A program made the translations under genes and the position numbers. DNA of 10,121 bases from contig CAYFJO010000403.1 in NCBI GenBank assembly GCA_964343305.1, forward strand, positions 1-10,121, read 5' to 3'. Below, piece after piece: positions 1-8,300 of the stretch. Under the pieces are notes generated by a model. That model had not been told where the DNA came from, searched no databases, and saw only the letters and a program-made list of their open reading frames with translations. Position 1 is the first letter of the stretch. Each line of letters opens with the position of its first letter. This DNA comes from CAYFJO01 sp964343305 (GTDB lineage Bacteria; Planctomycetota; Planctomycetia; Pirellulales; Pirellulaceae).

Positions 1-2
1 TG

Positions 3-242
3 CTGGTAACGACGCTGGAATGGGCCGCCGAAGACGCCAAGTTCCACGCCGTCCGCCCGCCCACGACCGTGATCGTCGGCGCGGTCGTGTCCCTGCGCGC
101 CGTCACCGCTTCGCCAGTGCCTGGATCTCTGGTGCCAGAGACAAGAACCGCCGCGCTTGCGCTGGAACAAATGCTCGACGGAAGCGTTGCTGCGAACAGT
201 TTTTTTCAGAACTCGTTGGACCGCTGTCAGCAGGTTGAGTGA
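3..242 (+). CDS. cobA: Uroporphyrinogen-III C-methyltransferase, C-terminal fragment (5' end outside window)
   Basis: This is the last 79 codons of a gene that begins before the window, read in the frame starting at base 3 and ending at TGA 240-242. The first 30 residues (TLEWAAEDAKF, then RPPTTVIVGAVVSLR) resemble the end of uroporphyrinogen-III C-methyltransferase (SUMT), where a helix leads to 'xPPAxxVVGEVVxLR'. SUMT methylates uroporphyrinogen III twice with S-adenosylmethionine to give precorrin-2, the branch point to sirohaem and cobalamin. After the SUMT-like end there are about 47 further residues, rich in Ala, Ser and Pro, that I do not recognise. They do not look like HemD, which is often fused to or adjacent to this enzyme. 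The catalytic core is outside the window, so the call rests on a short match. Another tetrapyrrole (CobA/CysG-like) methylase is the main alternative. The two-component genes follow after 77 bp on the same strand and may share its transcript. Confidence 0.6.
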   Translation: MVTTLEWAAEDAKFHAVRPPTTVIVGAVVSLRAVTASPVPGSLVPETRTAALALEQMLDGSVAANSFFQNSLDRCQQVE

Positions 243-319
243 CTTGATCTATCATCGTATCCTGTTGGGTAGAAAGTAAACGTAACCGTTGATAATTCTT
301 GTGGCAAGAATTGCACGTA

Positions 320-2008
320 ATGCAATTGGATATCCCACTCCCCTCCGAATCAGCCAACGCTCTGCCCGATTTTTTGAAGCAGGATCGGCAGAGGCTGAGT
401 TGGTTTGTATTGCTGCGATGGATTGCCTCGGCCGTCACTTTCTTCGGCTGCGGTTTTTTGGCACTCTTGGACGTGGTCCCCGTGTCCATCCTCGTTCGGG
501 TGAGCGGGTGGTTCGTCCTGATAGTGGCCTTCAACGTGTTTTGTACTTTTCGTACCCGACGGACGGAAACGCCGTTGTGGGACATGATTACGCAGGTCGG
601 CGGCGACTTGATGTTGTTGACGGCGCTCCTCTGGCTCACTGGCGGCACTGCCAATCCCCTGATCAGCCTGTACCTGATTCACGTGGTGCTGTCGGCCGTC
701 CTGATGGGGATGCGTGCCGCGTATTTCACAGCGATGGCAGCTACAGGTTTGCTCGTTTTGCTAGCGACGGCAACCTGGACGGGCTGGTTGCCGGAAGTCC
801 CAGATCAATTGAGCCGATTGTTGCCGCCGGCCATTGGCTCCCATGCCCCAGCGATCGTGTTCTCACAAGTCGGGCTGCTGTTCGTGCTGGCTTATCTTGC
901 GGGCATCTTCTCGCGCGAGTTGCGGGAGCAGGCGCAGCGTCACGCGGAACTTGCCACGCAGATCGAGGAAGAGCGGGCTAAGTTGCAGTCAACGGTGGAC
1001 CAGATGGCCGAGGGAGTCTTGCTCCTCGATCTGGAGGGGCGGCCGTTGATGGTCAGTCAAAGCATGAAGCGGCTCTGGGGATCATCCTTCCAAGAGGGAG
1101 TCACGGACTGCCACCCCCTAGAAAAACGCGAGTTCGTGCTTGGCGCGCTCGGCGATATCGCTCGGGAGTCACGCCCCCAGTACCACAGAGAAGTTTTCCA
1201 CAACGGCAAGACTTTCGAAACGACTCTCGCTCCGATCCACTCGGAATCCGGAGTGCCCCGCGGTGTCGTCATGGTGACCCGCGACGTGACGGAACACCGT
1301 ATGCTGCAGGAACAGATGGTCCGCCAAGAGAAGCTTTCTGTGCTGGGCAGATTGGCCGAGACCGTGGCACATGAACTGAACAATCCTTTAACCGCAATCT
1401 CCATGTTCGCAGATCTGATCCTCAAGCATCCGAATGACGGCGAGCGGACCAAGGAGCATGCCGGGACGATCTTGGACAACATCCTGTCCTGCAAGCGCAT
1501 CGCCCAACAGCTCCTCAGCTACGCTGGACCGACCGACACTCGCCGCATGCCGGTCAATGTTGTCGAGGTCCTCGGGGAGACAGCCTCGCTGCTGAGGCCG
1601 TTGACCGAGAAACACCGGGCGGAACTTACGCTGCCGAACGGCTCCACTCCAGTCATGGTGATGGCCGATCCAGGCCAGTTGCGGCAGGCGTTCACAAATA
1701 TCCTGATGAATGCCATCGGTGCGGTCAAAACAAGCAACATTCGCCGGATCAAGGTCGGGCTGGAGACGAACGGTAAGTTCGCTAGAATCTCTTTTCACGA
1801 CAGCGGCCGCGGCATCGCACCGGACGTGCGGGATCGCATCTTCGAACCCTTTTTCACCACCGAGACTGAGGGAACGGGGCTGGGGCTTTCGATTGTGAAA
1901 GGAATTGTCGAACACCACGAAGGCACGTTCTGGGTGGAGAGTTCCCAGGACCAAGGAACGACTTTTTTTATCGACTTACTCCAGCATGAACCGGGTACTG
2001 ATCGTTGA
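320..2008 (+). CDS. RegB/PrrB-like membrane sensor histidine kinase with PAS domain
   Basis: The 562-residue product has about six membrane helices (roughly residues 28-50, 56-77, 93-107, 113-131, 133-153, 176-197). Between helices 3 and 4 is GGTANPL (108-114), close to the GGxxNPF heptapeptide that RegB/PrrB kinases use to sense the ubiquinone pool. A coiled segment (198-225) leads to a PAS-like domain (about 222-328), then a HisKA helix pair with the phosphoacceptor His351 in HELNNPLTAI. The ATPase domain has the N box (NAIGA, 464-468), G1 (DSGRGI, 494-499), F (FEPFFTT, 508-514) and G2 (GTGLGLSI, 518-525) motifs. It should autophosphorylate and pass phosphate to the regulator encoded next, which it overlaps by 23 bp. 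The TTG at 299 in the same frame would add seven residues; I prefer ATG 320 because neither has a good ribosome binding site. RegB's redox cysteine next to the H box is not seen; Cys391 lies in the second HisKA helix. The signal is inferred to be quinone or redox state. Confidence 0.93.
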   Translation: MQLDIPLPSESANALPDFLKQDRQRLSWFVLLRWIASAVTFFGCGFLALLDVVPVSILVRVSGWFVLIVAFNVFCTFRTRRTETPLWDMITQVGGDLMLLTALLWLTGGTANPLISLYLIHVVLSAVLMGMRAAYFTAMAATGLLVLLATATWTGWLPEVPDQLSRLLPPAIGSHAPAIVFSQVGLLFVLAYLAGIFSRELREQAQRHAELATQIEEERAKLQSTVDQMAEGVLLLDLEGRPLMVSQSMKRLWGSSFQEGVTDCHPLEKREFVLGALGDIARESRPQYHREVFHNGKTFETTLAPIHSESGVPRGVVMVTRDVTEHRMLQEQMVRQEKLSVLGRLAETVAHELNNPLTAISMFADLILKHPNDGERTKEHAGTILDNILSCKRIAQQLLSYAGPTDTRRMPVNVVEVLGETASLLRPLTEKHRAELTLPNGSTPVMVMADPGQLRQAFTNILMNAIGAVKTSNIRRIKVGLETNGKFARISFHDSGRGIAPDVRDRIFEPFFTTETEGTGLGLSIVKGIVEHHEGTFWVESSQDQGTTFFIDLLQHEPGTDR

Positions 2009-3365
2009 CGACGAGCCGGATGTTTGTCGCGGACTGAAGCTTGTGCTTGAGAGCGAAGGCATCCGGGCAGAGACCGCCCCATCCGCCGAGGAGGCGCTGG
2101 AGACGCTCCGCCATTCCCCATTCGACGTCGTCGTGTCCGACTACAAGCTTGGCGGCATGGACGGGATGGAACTGCTCAAGAAGATCAAGAACGAATGGCC
2201 GTCTACTGGAATCGTGATGATCACGGCGTTCGGGTCGATCGAAGGCGCGGTGGAGGCCATGTCTAGTGGGGCGTTCCATTATGTGACCAAACCCTTCGTC
2301 GCTGAGGACCTGGTTTCGACCGTCCGCGAGGCCCTGGAGGAAACACATCTAGTCCGCGAACTGGAAGACCTCAGAGAGCAGCTCTCCAAAGATGTCGGCT
2401 TCGGAGAAATCATTACGCAAGACCGCCAGATGCTTGAAATCCTGGCTATGGTGGACAAGGTGGCCCCCACTTCCGCTTTCGTGCTTCTGGAGGGGGAGAG
2501 CGGGACGGGCAAAGAGCTGCTGGCTCGGCGTATTCACTCGCACAGCAAGCGGGGACAGGAACAGTTCGTGGCCATCAACACGGGCGCGCTTCCCGACACG
2601 CTGCTGGAAGGAGAGCTCTTCGGTTACAAAAAAGGCGCCTTTACCGGCGCGAACTCCGACAAGGCCGGCTACCTAGCCGCCGCCAGCGGGGGGACGATCT
2701 TCCTGGACGAGATCGGTGCCATGTCCGCGTCGTTCCAGTCAAGGCTCTTGCGCGTTTTGGAGTTGATGGAGGTGACGCCGCTCGGTTCCACGACCCCAAT
2801 CAAGGTGGATCTGCGCGTTGTTTCCGCGTCGAACAAGTCTCTCGCCGACATGGTCCGCGAGGGAAGCTTTCGTGAAGACCTGTACTTTCGCCTGGGTATC
2901 GTGCATGTCAACGTGCCACCGCTTCGGGAGCGACAGGAAGACGTTTCCTTACTAACAGAACACTTCGTCAAGCGCTGCTCAGAGGTTTACCAGATGCAGC
3001 CCAAGGAGGTGACCTCTTCGGCGCACCGGTTGTTGAGCGCCTATCCCTGGCCTGGTAACGTGCGGGAACTCTGGAACGCAGTCCAGCGAGCGTTCCTGCT
3101 CTCCGAAGATGAAAACCGAATCGACGCCTCGGACATCGTTCTGATGGGGACAACCCTCCCCGAGGGGCTGGTCGTCCCGTTCTTCTTCGGGCTGCCGTAC
3201 GAGAAAGCCAAACAGCAAATTACAACGGCGTTCCAAAGGGAATACATGACGCACCTCATCCAGTCCAGCGGCGGAAATCTCAGCCAAGTCGCGCGCGAAA
3301 GCGGCCTGACGCGGGCAGCGGTCTACAGGATCATCAAAAAGCTTGGCCTGGAGTTGCCGAGATAG
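1986..3365 (+). CDS. NtrC-family sigma-54-dependent response regulator
   Basis: The 459-residue protein has the full NtrC layout. The receiver (1-120) has acidic residues Asp8-Asp9, phosphoacceptor Asp52, Thr80 and Lys102. The AAA+ domain (about 138-380) has Walker A GESGTGKE (170-177), the sigma-54-contacting GAFTGA loop (217-222), Walker B with GTIFLDEIG (236-244), and the arginine-finger region REDLYFRL. The C-terminus is a Fis-type helix-turn-helix (about 430-456, containing LSQVARESGLTRAAVYRII). Phosphorylation by the upstream kinase should trigger assembly on enhancer sites and ATP-driven opening of sigma-54 promoters. I start at ATG 1986, where the receiver's first strand (MNRVLIVDDEP) begins; an upstream in-frame ATG at 1905 would add 27 residues of the kinase's coding region in another frame. 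There is no clear Shine-Dalgarno sequence, so translation is probably coupled to the kinase. All residues needed for activity are present. The target genes cannot be read from the window, apart from one candidate promoter at 5180-5195. Confidence 0.95.
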   Translation: MNRVLIVDDEPDVCRGLKLVLESEGIRAETAPSAEEALETLRHSPFDVVVSDYKLGGMDGMELLKKIKNEWPSTGIVMITAFGSIEGAVEAMSSGAFHYVTKPFVAEDLVSTVREALEETHLVRELEDLREQLSKDVGFGEIITQDRQMLEILAMVDKVAPTSAFVLLEGESGTGKELLARRIHSHSKRGQEQFVAINTGALPDTLLEGELFGYKKGAFTGANSDKAGYLAAASGGTIFLDEIGAMSASFQSRLLRVLELMEVTPLGSTTPIKVDLRVVSASNKSLADMVREGSFREDLYFRLGIVHVNVPPLRERQEDVSLLTEHFVKRCSEVYQMQPKEVTSSAHRLLSAYPWPGNVRELWNAVQRAFLLSEDENRIDASDIVLMGTTLPEGLVVPFFFGLPYEKAKQQITTAFQREYMTHLIQSSGGNLSQVARESGLTRAAVYRIIKKLGLELPR

Positions 3366-3573
3366 GTGTACCAGGGAATCCCGTGATCGCGCTGGGCCGG
3401 GTTTGCAGTGCTCTACGCGACACACTTGGCGACTGTCTCGTGATGGACGCCTGGCAACTTGGCAATCTGACGATTGGAAGGGCCTGACTTGTGGAGTGCT
3501 TCAATCGAATTGATCGACCACTGTAATCGTCGGCCTCGTCGCTCTAGAATTGTGATCCGATCAATTGCAACAA

Positions 3574-3637
3574 CGTCGCTTGACCTCTGAGTCGAGCTTC
3601 ATGATTGGGAGCGCTTGACTCGGAGAGTCAAGCGACG
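3574..3637 (+). repeat. Long inverted repeat (hairpin) directly upstream of lpdA
   Basis: The left arm (3574-3597) and right arm (3613-3637) are nearly perfect reverse complements. The outer 11 bp (3574-3584 with 3627-3637, CGTCGCTTGAC/GTCAAGCGACG) pair exactly. The inner part continues for 13 pairs with a single bulged base (A3626) and two G-T wobbles, around a loop of about 15 nt (3598-3612). There is no T-tract after it, so it is not a typical intrinsic terminator. The 3' end of the stem is 11 nt before the lpdA ATG and touches the likely ribosome binding GGGA (3637-3640), so a structured 5' leader that affects translation or mRNA stability is plausible. The rest of the spacer from 3366 to 3573 shows no convincing gene or terminator. 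Confidence 0.75.
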
Positions 3638-3648
3638 GGAATAGGTAG

Positions 3649-5073
3649 ATGCACACACAACTAGTCGTTCTCGGCGGCGGCCCGGGTGGATATGCGGCGG
3701 CATTTCTTGCTGCCGATTTGGGGATGGACGTCACGATCGTGGAAGCCGAAGCAAGACTCGGCGGAACTTGCTTGTTACGGGGTTGTATTCCGTCCAAGGC
3801 ACTTCTGCACGTGGCGCGAGTTATCTCTGAAGTTAACGAATTGCGCGGTGATTGGGGAGTGGATTTTGGAACGCCGAAGATCGCGATCGATCAACTGCGC
3901 GAGCGAAAAGAGAAAGTGATTTCGACGCTGTCCGGCGGACTGAAACAACTGGCCAAACGCCGCAAAGTAAACGTCATTCAGGCTCGCGGATGTTTTGAAA
4001 ACTCGACGACCTTGCGACTCGAAGGCGGCCACAATTCAATACCAGATGGCGGGCAATTGACGTTCGACCATGCGATCGTCGCGACGGGCAGCGTGGCGGC
4101 CATGCCGGCGGCTTTCGACATTGGATCAGATCGCGTCGTGGATTCCACGGGTGCTCTTCAATTGGAAGACATCCCCAAGTCTATGCTTGTCATCGGCGGC
4201 GGCTACATTGGGCTTGAATTGGGTTCAGTCTACGCTCAACTGGGAACCAAGGTCAGCGTTGTTGAATTGACAGACGGACTGTTGCCGGGTGCCGACCGTG
4301 ATTTGGTCAAACCGCTCCATAAGAAGCTCAAGACTTTGTTTGCGGACCGAATCTACCTCTCCACTAGTGTCGAGTCTTTAGAAGCATCGGGTAAGAAGGT
4401 CGAAGTGAGTTTTGCTGGCGCAGAAAAGTCTGGCAGCGAGAAGTTCGACCGGGTGCTCGTTTCTGTGGGGCGACGACCGAACAGCCAAAACCTTGGCCTG
4501 GAAAACACCAAGGTCGAAGTGGACGACCGCGGCTTTATTCAATGCGATTCGAAACAACGCACCGCGGACGAACACATCCTGGCTATCGGTGACATCGCTG
4601 GCGAACCAATGCTGGCTCACAAAGCGACCCATGAAGGACGCATTGCCGTGGAAGCCTTGGCGGGCAAACCTGCCGAGTTTGACAAGCATGCCATTCCCGC
4701 CGTCATTTTCACCGACCCAGAAATTGCCTGTGCCGGGCTGATGCGACACGATGCCGACGCGCAAGGCAGAGCCGTCGAAGTTGCCATCTATCCGTGGGCC
4801 GCCAGCGGAAGGGCACACGCGATCGGCCGCACTGAGGGACTGACCAAGTGGATCGTCGATCCCGACACCTCGCACGTTTTAGGATGTGGAATCGTTGGAC
4901 CGGGGGCGGGCGAGTTGATTGCCGAAGCGGTCCTTGCCATCGAAATGGGTTGCCAGATCGAGGATATCACCGATTCGATTCACCCGCATCCAACGTTGAG
5001 CGAAACGCTGATGAACGCCGCTGAAGTGTTTCTTGGCACGGCGACAGAAATCTATAAGCCAAAACGAAGTTGA
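3649..5073 (+). CDS. lpdA: Dihydrolipoyl dehydrogenase (E3)
   Basis: The 474-residue flavoprotein reoxidises the dihydrolipoyl groups of pyruvate, 2-oxoglutarate or branched-chain oxoacid dehydrogenase complexes or of the glycine cleavage system, passing electrons through FAD to NAD+. Its length is normal for the family. FAD-binding GGGPGG is at 9-14, and the redox-active disulfide Cys41/Cys46 lies in GGTCLLRGCIPSK. The NAD-binding fold begins at VIGGGYIGLELG (181-192), the second FAD motif is AIGDIAGEPMLAHKA (312-326), and the catalytic pair His447-Glu452 is in HPHPTLSE near the C-terminus. The start is well fixed: an in-frame TAG (3646-3648) immediately precedes ATG 3649. Ribosome binding is probably by GGGA at 3637-3640, at the foot of the long hairpin. 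No E1 or E2 gene is in the window, so the partner complex is unknown. Mercuric or other disulfide reductases are unlikely given the C-terminal His-Glu dyad and the CxxxxC context. Confidence 0.95.
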   Translation: MHTQLVVLGGGPGGYAAAFLAADLGMDVTIVEAEARLGGTCLLRGCIPSKALLHVARVISEVNELRGDWGVDFGTPKIAIDQLRERKEKVISTLSGGLKQLAKRRKVNVIQARGCFENSTTLRLEGGHNSIPDGGQLTFDHAIVATGSVAAMPAAFDIGSDRVVDSTGALQLEDIPKSMLVIGGGYIGLELGSVYAQLGTKVSVVELTDGLLPGADRDLVKPLHKKLKTLFADRIYLSTSVESLEASGKKVEVSFAGAEKSGSEKFDRVLVSVGRRPNSQNLGLENTKVEVDDRGFIQCDSKQRTADEHILAIGDIAGEPMLAHKATHEGRIAVEALAGKPAEFDKHAIPAVIFTDPEIACAGLMRHDADAQGRAVEVAIYPWAASGRAHAIGRTEGLTKWIVDPDTSHVLGCGIVGPGAGELIAEAVLAIEMGCQIEDITDSIHPHPTLSETLMNAAEVFLGTATEIYKPKRS

Positions 5074-5179
5074 TCGATCCAGCACTCTAGCTTGCCAGAC
5101 ACGCAGCGACCGTGGGCCGAATCGATTCCCAATACTCTGCAAAATGATGTCGCCGTCGTCTATGTAGATTCTGCGGTTG

Positions 5180-5195
5180 TGGCACGCAACAAGCC
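5180..5195 (+). promoter_or_regulatory. Candidate sigma-54 (-24/-12) promoter element
   Basis: A perfect TGGCACG (-24 part) is followed by GC at the required 12-base spacing (GG at 5181-5182, GC at 5193-5194). The -12 half is poor: AAGCC where TTGCA/T is expected. It lies 127 bp before the start of the propeller gene. The nearby NtrC-family activator makes it worth noting, but a chance match is quite possible. Confidence 0.25.
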
Positions 5196-5247
5196 GTTAC
5201 TGGTGTATTCGTAGTTGAAATCCAAAGAAATCAGTGCAATGTCCGAT

Positions 5248-5277
5248 TTTACGGGCACGTTGGTTTTCGGTTAGAAT
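5248..5277 (+). promoter_or_regulatory. Candidate housekeeping promoter of the propeller-dapF unit
   Basis: TTTACG (5248-5253) and TAGAAT (5272-5277) resemble -35 and -10 boxes with an 18-base spacer, which would give a leader of about 35-40 nt before ATG 5322. The -10 box matches the consensus TATAAT at five of six positions (G for T at the third). The -35 matches TTGACA at four. This was identified by eye only. Confidence 0.3.
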
Positions 5278-5321
5278 CGATTTTCCATCCTCAAGCCAAT
5301 CCCACCAACAGGACCACAAAC

Positions 5322-8300
5322 ATGAATGTTCTCTCACCCGGCATCGTGTGGACCATCGCAAGTATCCTCACTCTATCCGCGGCTGCCGAAGATTGGCCGA
5401 CGTATTTGAACGGAAACGACCGCGTGGGAGCGACCAGCGAATCGCTCGCACTGCCGCTGAATTTGCAATGGACCTATTCATCGCCCGCGCCGCCAGAAAA
5501 CGCCTGGGCCGGCCCGCGGTCCGCGCCGATCGAGGGAAAGGAAATGCGACACCGTGTGGCATTTGACCGATCGATTGACGTGGCTTGTGTGGACGGCTGG
5601 CTGTACTTCGGGTCGTCGGTGGATCACAAGGTGTACTGTGTGAATGCCAAGACGGGCGAACCTCGCTGGGAGTTTTACACCGACGCGCCCATTCGCCTGT
5701 CGCCGACGGTTTGGGAGAACAGAGTCTACGTGGGATCGGACGACGGGCATGTTTATTGTCTCGACGCCGCGGATGGTCACGAAGTTTGGAAGCTGCGCGT
5801 TGGTCCCGCTGACGAGCGGCTGTTGGCTCGCGGCCGCATGATCTCACGCTGGCCGGTGCGAACGGGAGTGATGATTGAAGATGGCATCGCCTATTTTGGC
5901 GCGGGCGTGTTTCCACATGAAACCGTTTATCTTTGCGCTGTCGATGCAGCGACGGGCAAGTTCATTTGGCGCAACGATCGGATCAGCCAACAGGACGCGG
6001 GCCGCAATGATTTGTCACCGCAAGGCTATTTGTTGTGCAGCGACGAGCAACTGTTTGTGCCGTCGGGACGATCCTTGCCCAAGGCGTTCAGTCGCGAAAC
6101 GGGCGATCAGATCTATAGCAAAAAGTACAGTTGGAGAACGACAGCGGGTGGCGTGGTTGGCGGATCGAAAGCGGTGCTGGCCGACGGGCAAATGTATTCG
6201 TCGGGACCGCATCACTTTCTCGCGATGGATCAAAAAACCGGCGCGGTTGGTTTTGCATTCATTACCGGTCGGCAGCTTACACTGTCTGGCGACAAAGGAT
6301 TCGTTGCCACGGGCGAGCAGATCGCGGCGATGGATCGCATCAAGCATGCTGCGGCCACGGTCGAACGGCAGAAACTGAATGTGCAAATGTACGGGTTGCG
6401 ACGAAAGCGAAACAGCATGCCGCGCGACGAATATAACGCTCAGATCAGCCAGTTGCAAAAACAAATCGACGCGTTGTCGGAAGTCGGCGTCGAGTGGAGT
6501 ACGCCCAGCGACTGCGATGCGGCCCTCGTGTTGGCTGGCGACAAAGTTTTCGCCGGCGGTCAGGGACGAGTGATCGCGCTGGACACGGCAACCGGCAAAG
6601 AAACGTGGTCGGCCGACGTGGACGGATTGGCAAGCGGGTTGGCTGTGGCAAACGGGTGCCTGTTCATCAGCACGGACCAAGGGAAGATCTACAGTTTTGG
6701 TGACGGAGATTCGCCAGCAATCGGCTATCCGAAAGGTCGAATCGAAAATCCCTATGCCCAAAGCAAACTGGCAGGCATGTATCGTGACGCAGTGGCATCG
6801 ATTGTCAAACGAACGGGAATCAAACGTGGCTTTTGTCTGATCGTTGGCAGCGAGGAAGGGCATCTTGCGTATGAGCTTGCCAGGCAAACGGACTTGCGCA
6901 TTTACGGCATCGAACCGAACCAGGAAAAGGCCGAAGCGGCGCGGCGCAAGTTGGATTCGGCGGGACTTCACGGTTCACGCATCACGATCGTCAACGCCGA
7001 TCCGTCCGATACGCCGCTGTCGAATTACTTTGCCAATCTGGTCGTGTCCGACACCTTACTTCTAACGGGCAAAACGCCCGGCGATGTGACGGAAATCGCG
7101 CGGTTGGTGAAACCGTGCGGTGGTGTTGTTTGTTTGACTCTCCCCGATGCAGCTCCCGGCGCTGATACAGCGAAATCATCCAAGACGTTCGAACAACTGG
7201 CCGCGGCCATTGACCAGGAATCGCAAAGCGTCCAAAGCAACGCGAAAGATCAAGTGTTGGCGCGCGGCAAACTGACGGGCGTCGGCGATTGGTCTCATCA
7301 ATACGGCGACGTGGCCAACACGTCGATGAGTCGCGACTATCGCGTCAAAGGCGGCATGGGAATCTTGTGGTACGGCGATCCCGGACCGGCACCGATGATC
7401 AATCGCCATGAAGCCGCGGCCGCTCCGCTGTCGACCAACGGCCGGTTTTTCATTCAAGGCACCGACAGCATCCTTTGTTACGACGCTTACAACGGTGTTT
7501 ATTTGTGGGAGTACGAAAACCCGGGCGCGATTCGGACGGGCGTCTTCAACAACGAAGAGACTGGCAACCTGGCAGCCAGCGACAACGAGTTCTTTGTCGC
7601 CGTGGACGACACTTGCACCGTTCTCGACGCGGCAACCGGCAAGGTGCTCGCCGAACATAAGGCTCCCCAAGGCGACGGCGAGATCCCACACGTCTGGGGC
7701 TTCGTCGGTTACTACAACGGCATGCTTTTGGGCACCAGCACGATTCGTAAAGAGCTGGCCGACAATCTCCGCCGCCGCGGCCACACGGTCGACAACCTTA
7801 CCGATTCGATCTTTGCGATTGACGTCAAAACCGGCGAGAAGCTTTGGGAATACCGCGGTCAAAACGTCATGCACATGACGATCGCAGTGGGGGACGACCG
7901 CGTGTTCTTTATTGACAGCTCGATCACACAGCAGCAGCGCGATGCGTTGTTGCGCGAGGACAAGGAAGCGTTGAAGAAACTGCCGCCCGAAGAAGCCAAG
8001 CGTAAGGAAGAAGAGCTGAAGAAGCTTGACGTGCGAACGGCTGTCGCGATCGACGCCAAGACGGGCAACAAACTGTGGGCCAAGCCGGTCGATGTCACCA
8101 ATTGCAGCCGCGTCGGCATCGGCGGCGGGCAATTGACGCTGATGTATCACGACAATCACGTGGTGATCTGCGGCGCGAACGCCAACGGACATTATTGGCG
8201 CCAATTCCTGTCGGGGCAATTCAAAGAGCGGCGGCTTGTCGTTTTGGATGGAGCAACCGGAGAAAAACTGTGGGACAAAGACGGCAACTATCGCCATCGC

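Noticed and set aside
20..238. 72-codon frame on the + strand, Arg-rich
   Set aside because: It overlaps the SUMT-like end in another frame; the Arg-rich composition is typical of an out-of-frame reading of GC-rich coding sequence.
302..315. Sigma-54-like sequence (TGGCA and TTGCA) before the kinase gene
   Set aside because: GG (303-304) and GC (313-314) are only 10 bases apart, where sigma-54 needs 12, and the site lies on top of the start region with no room for a leader.
3383..3487. 34-codon frame from GTG in the spacer after the response regulator
   Set aside because: No ribosome binding site, no recognisable motif, and too short to separate from chance.
3366..3573. Possible intrinsic terminator after the response regulator
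   Set aside because: No GC-rich stem followed by a T-run could be found in this stretch.
6015..6971. 318-codon open frame on the - strand
   Set aside because: Same reasoning: shadow of the propeller gene, with no recognisable motif or credible start context.
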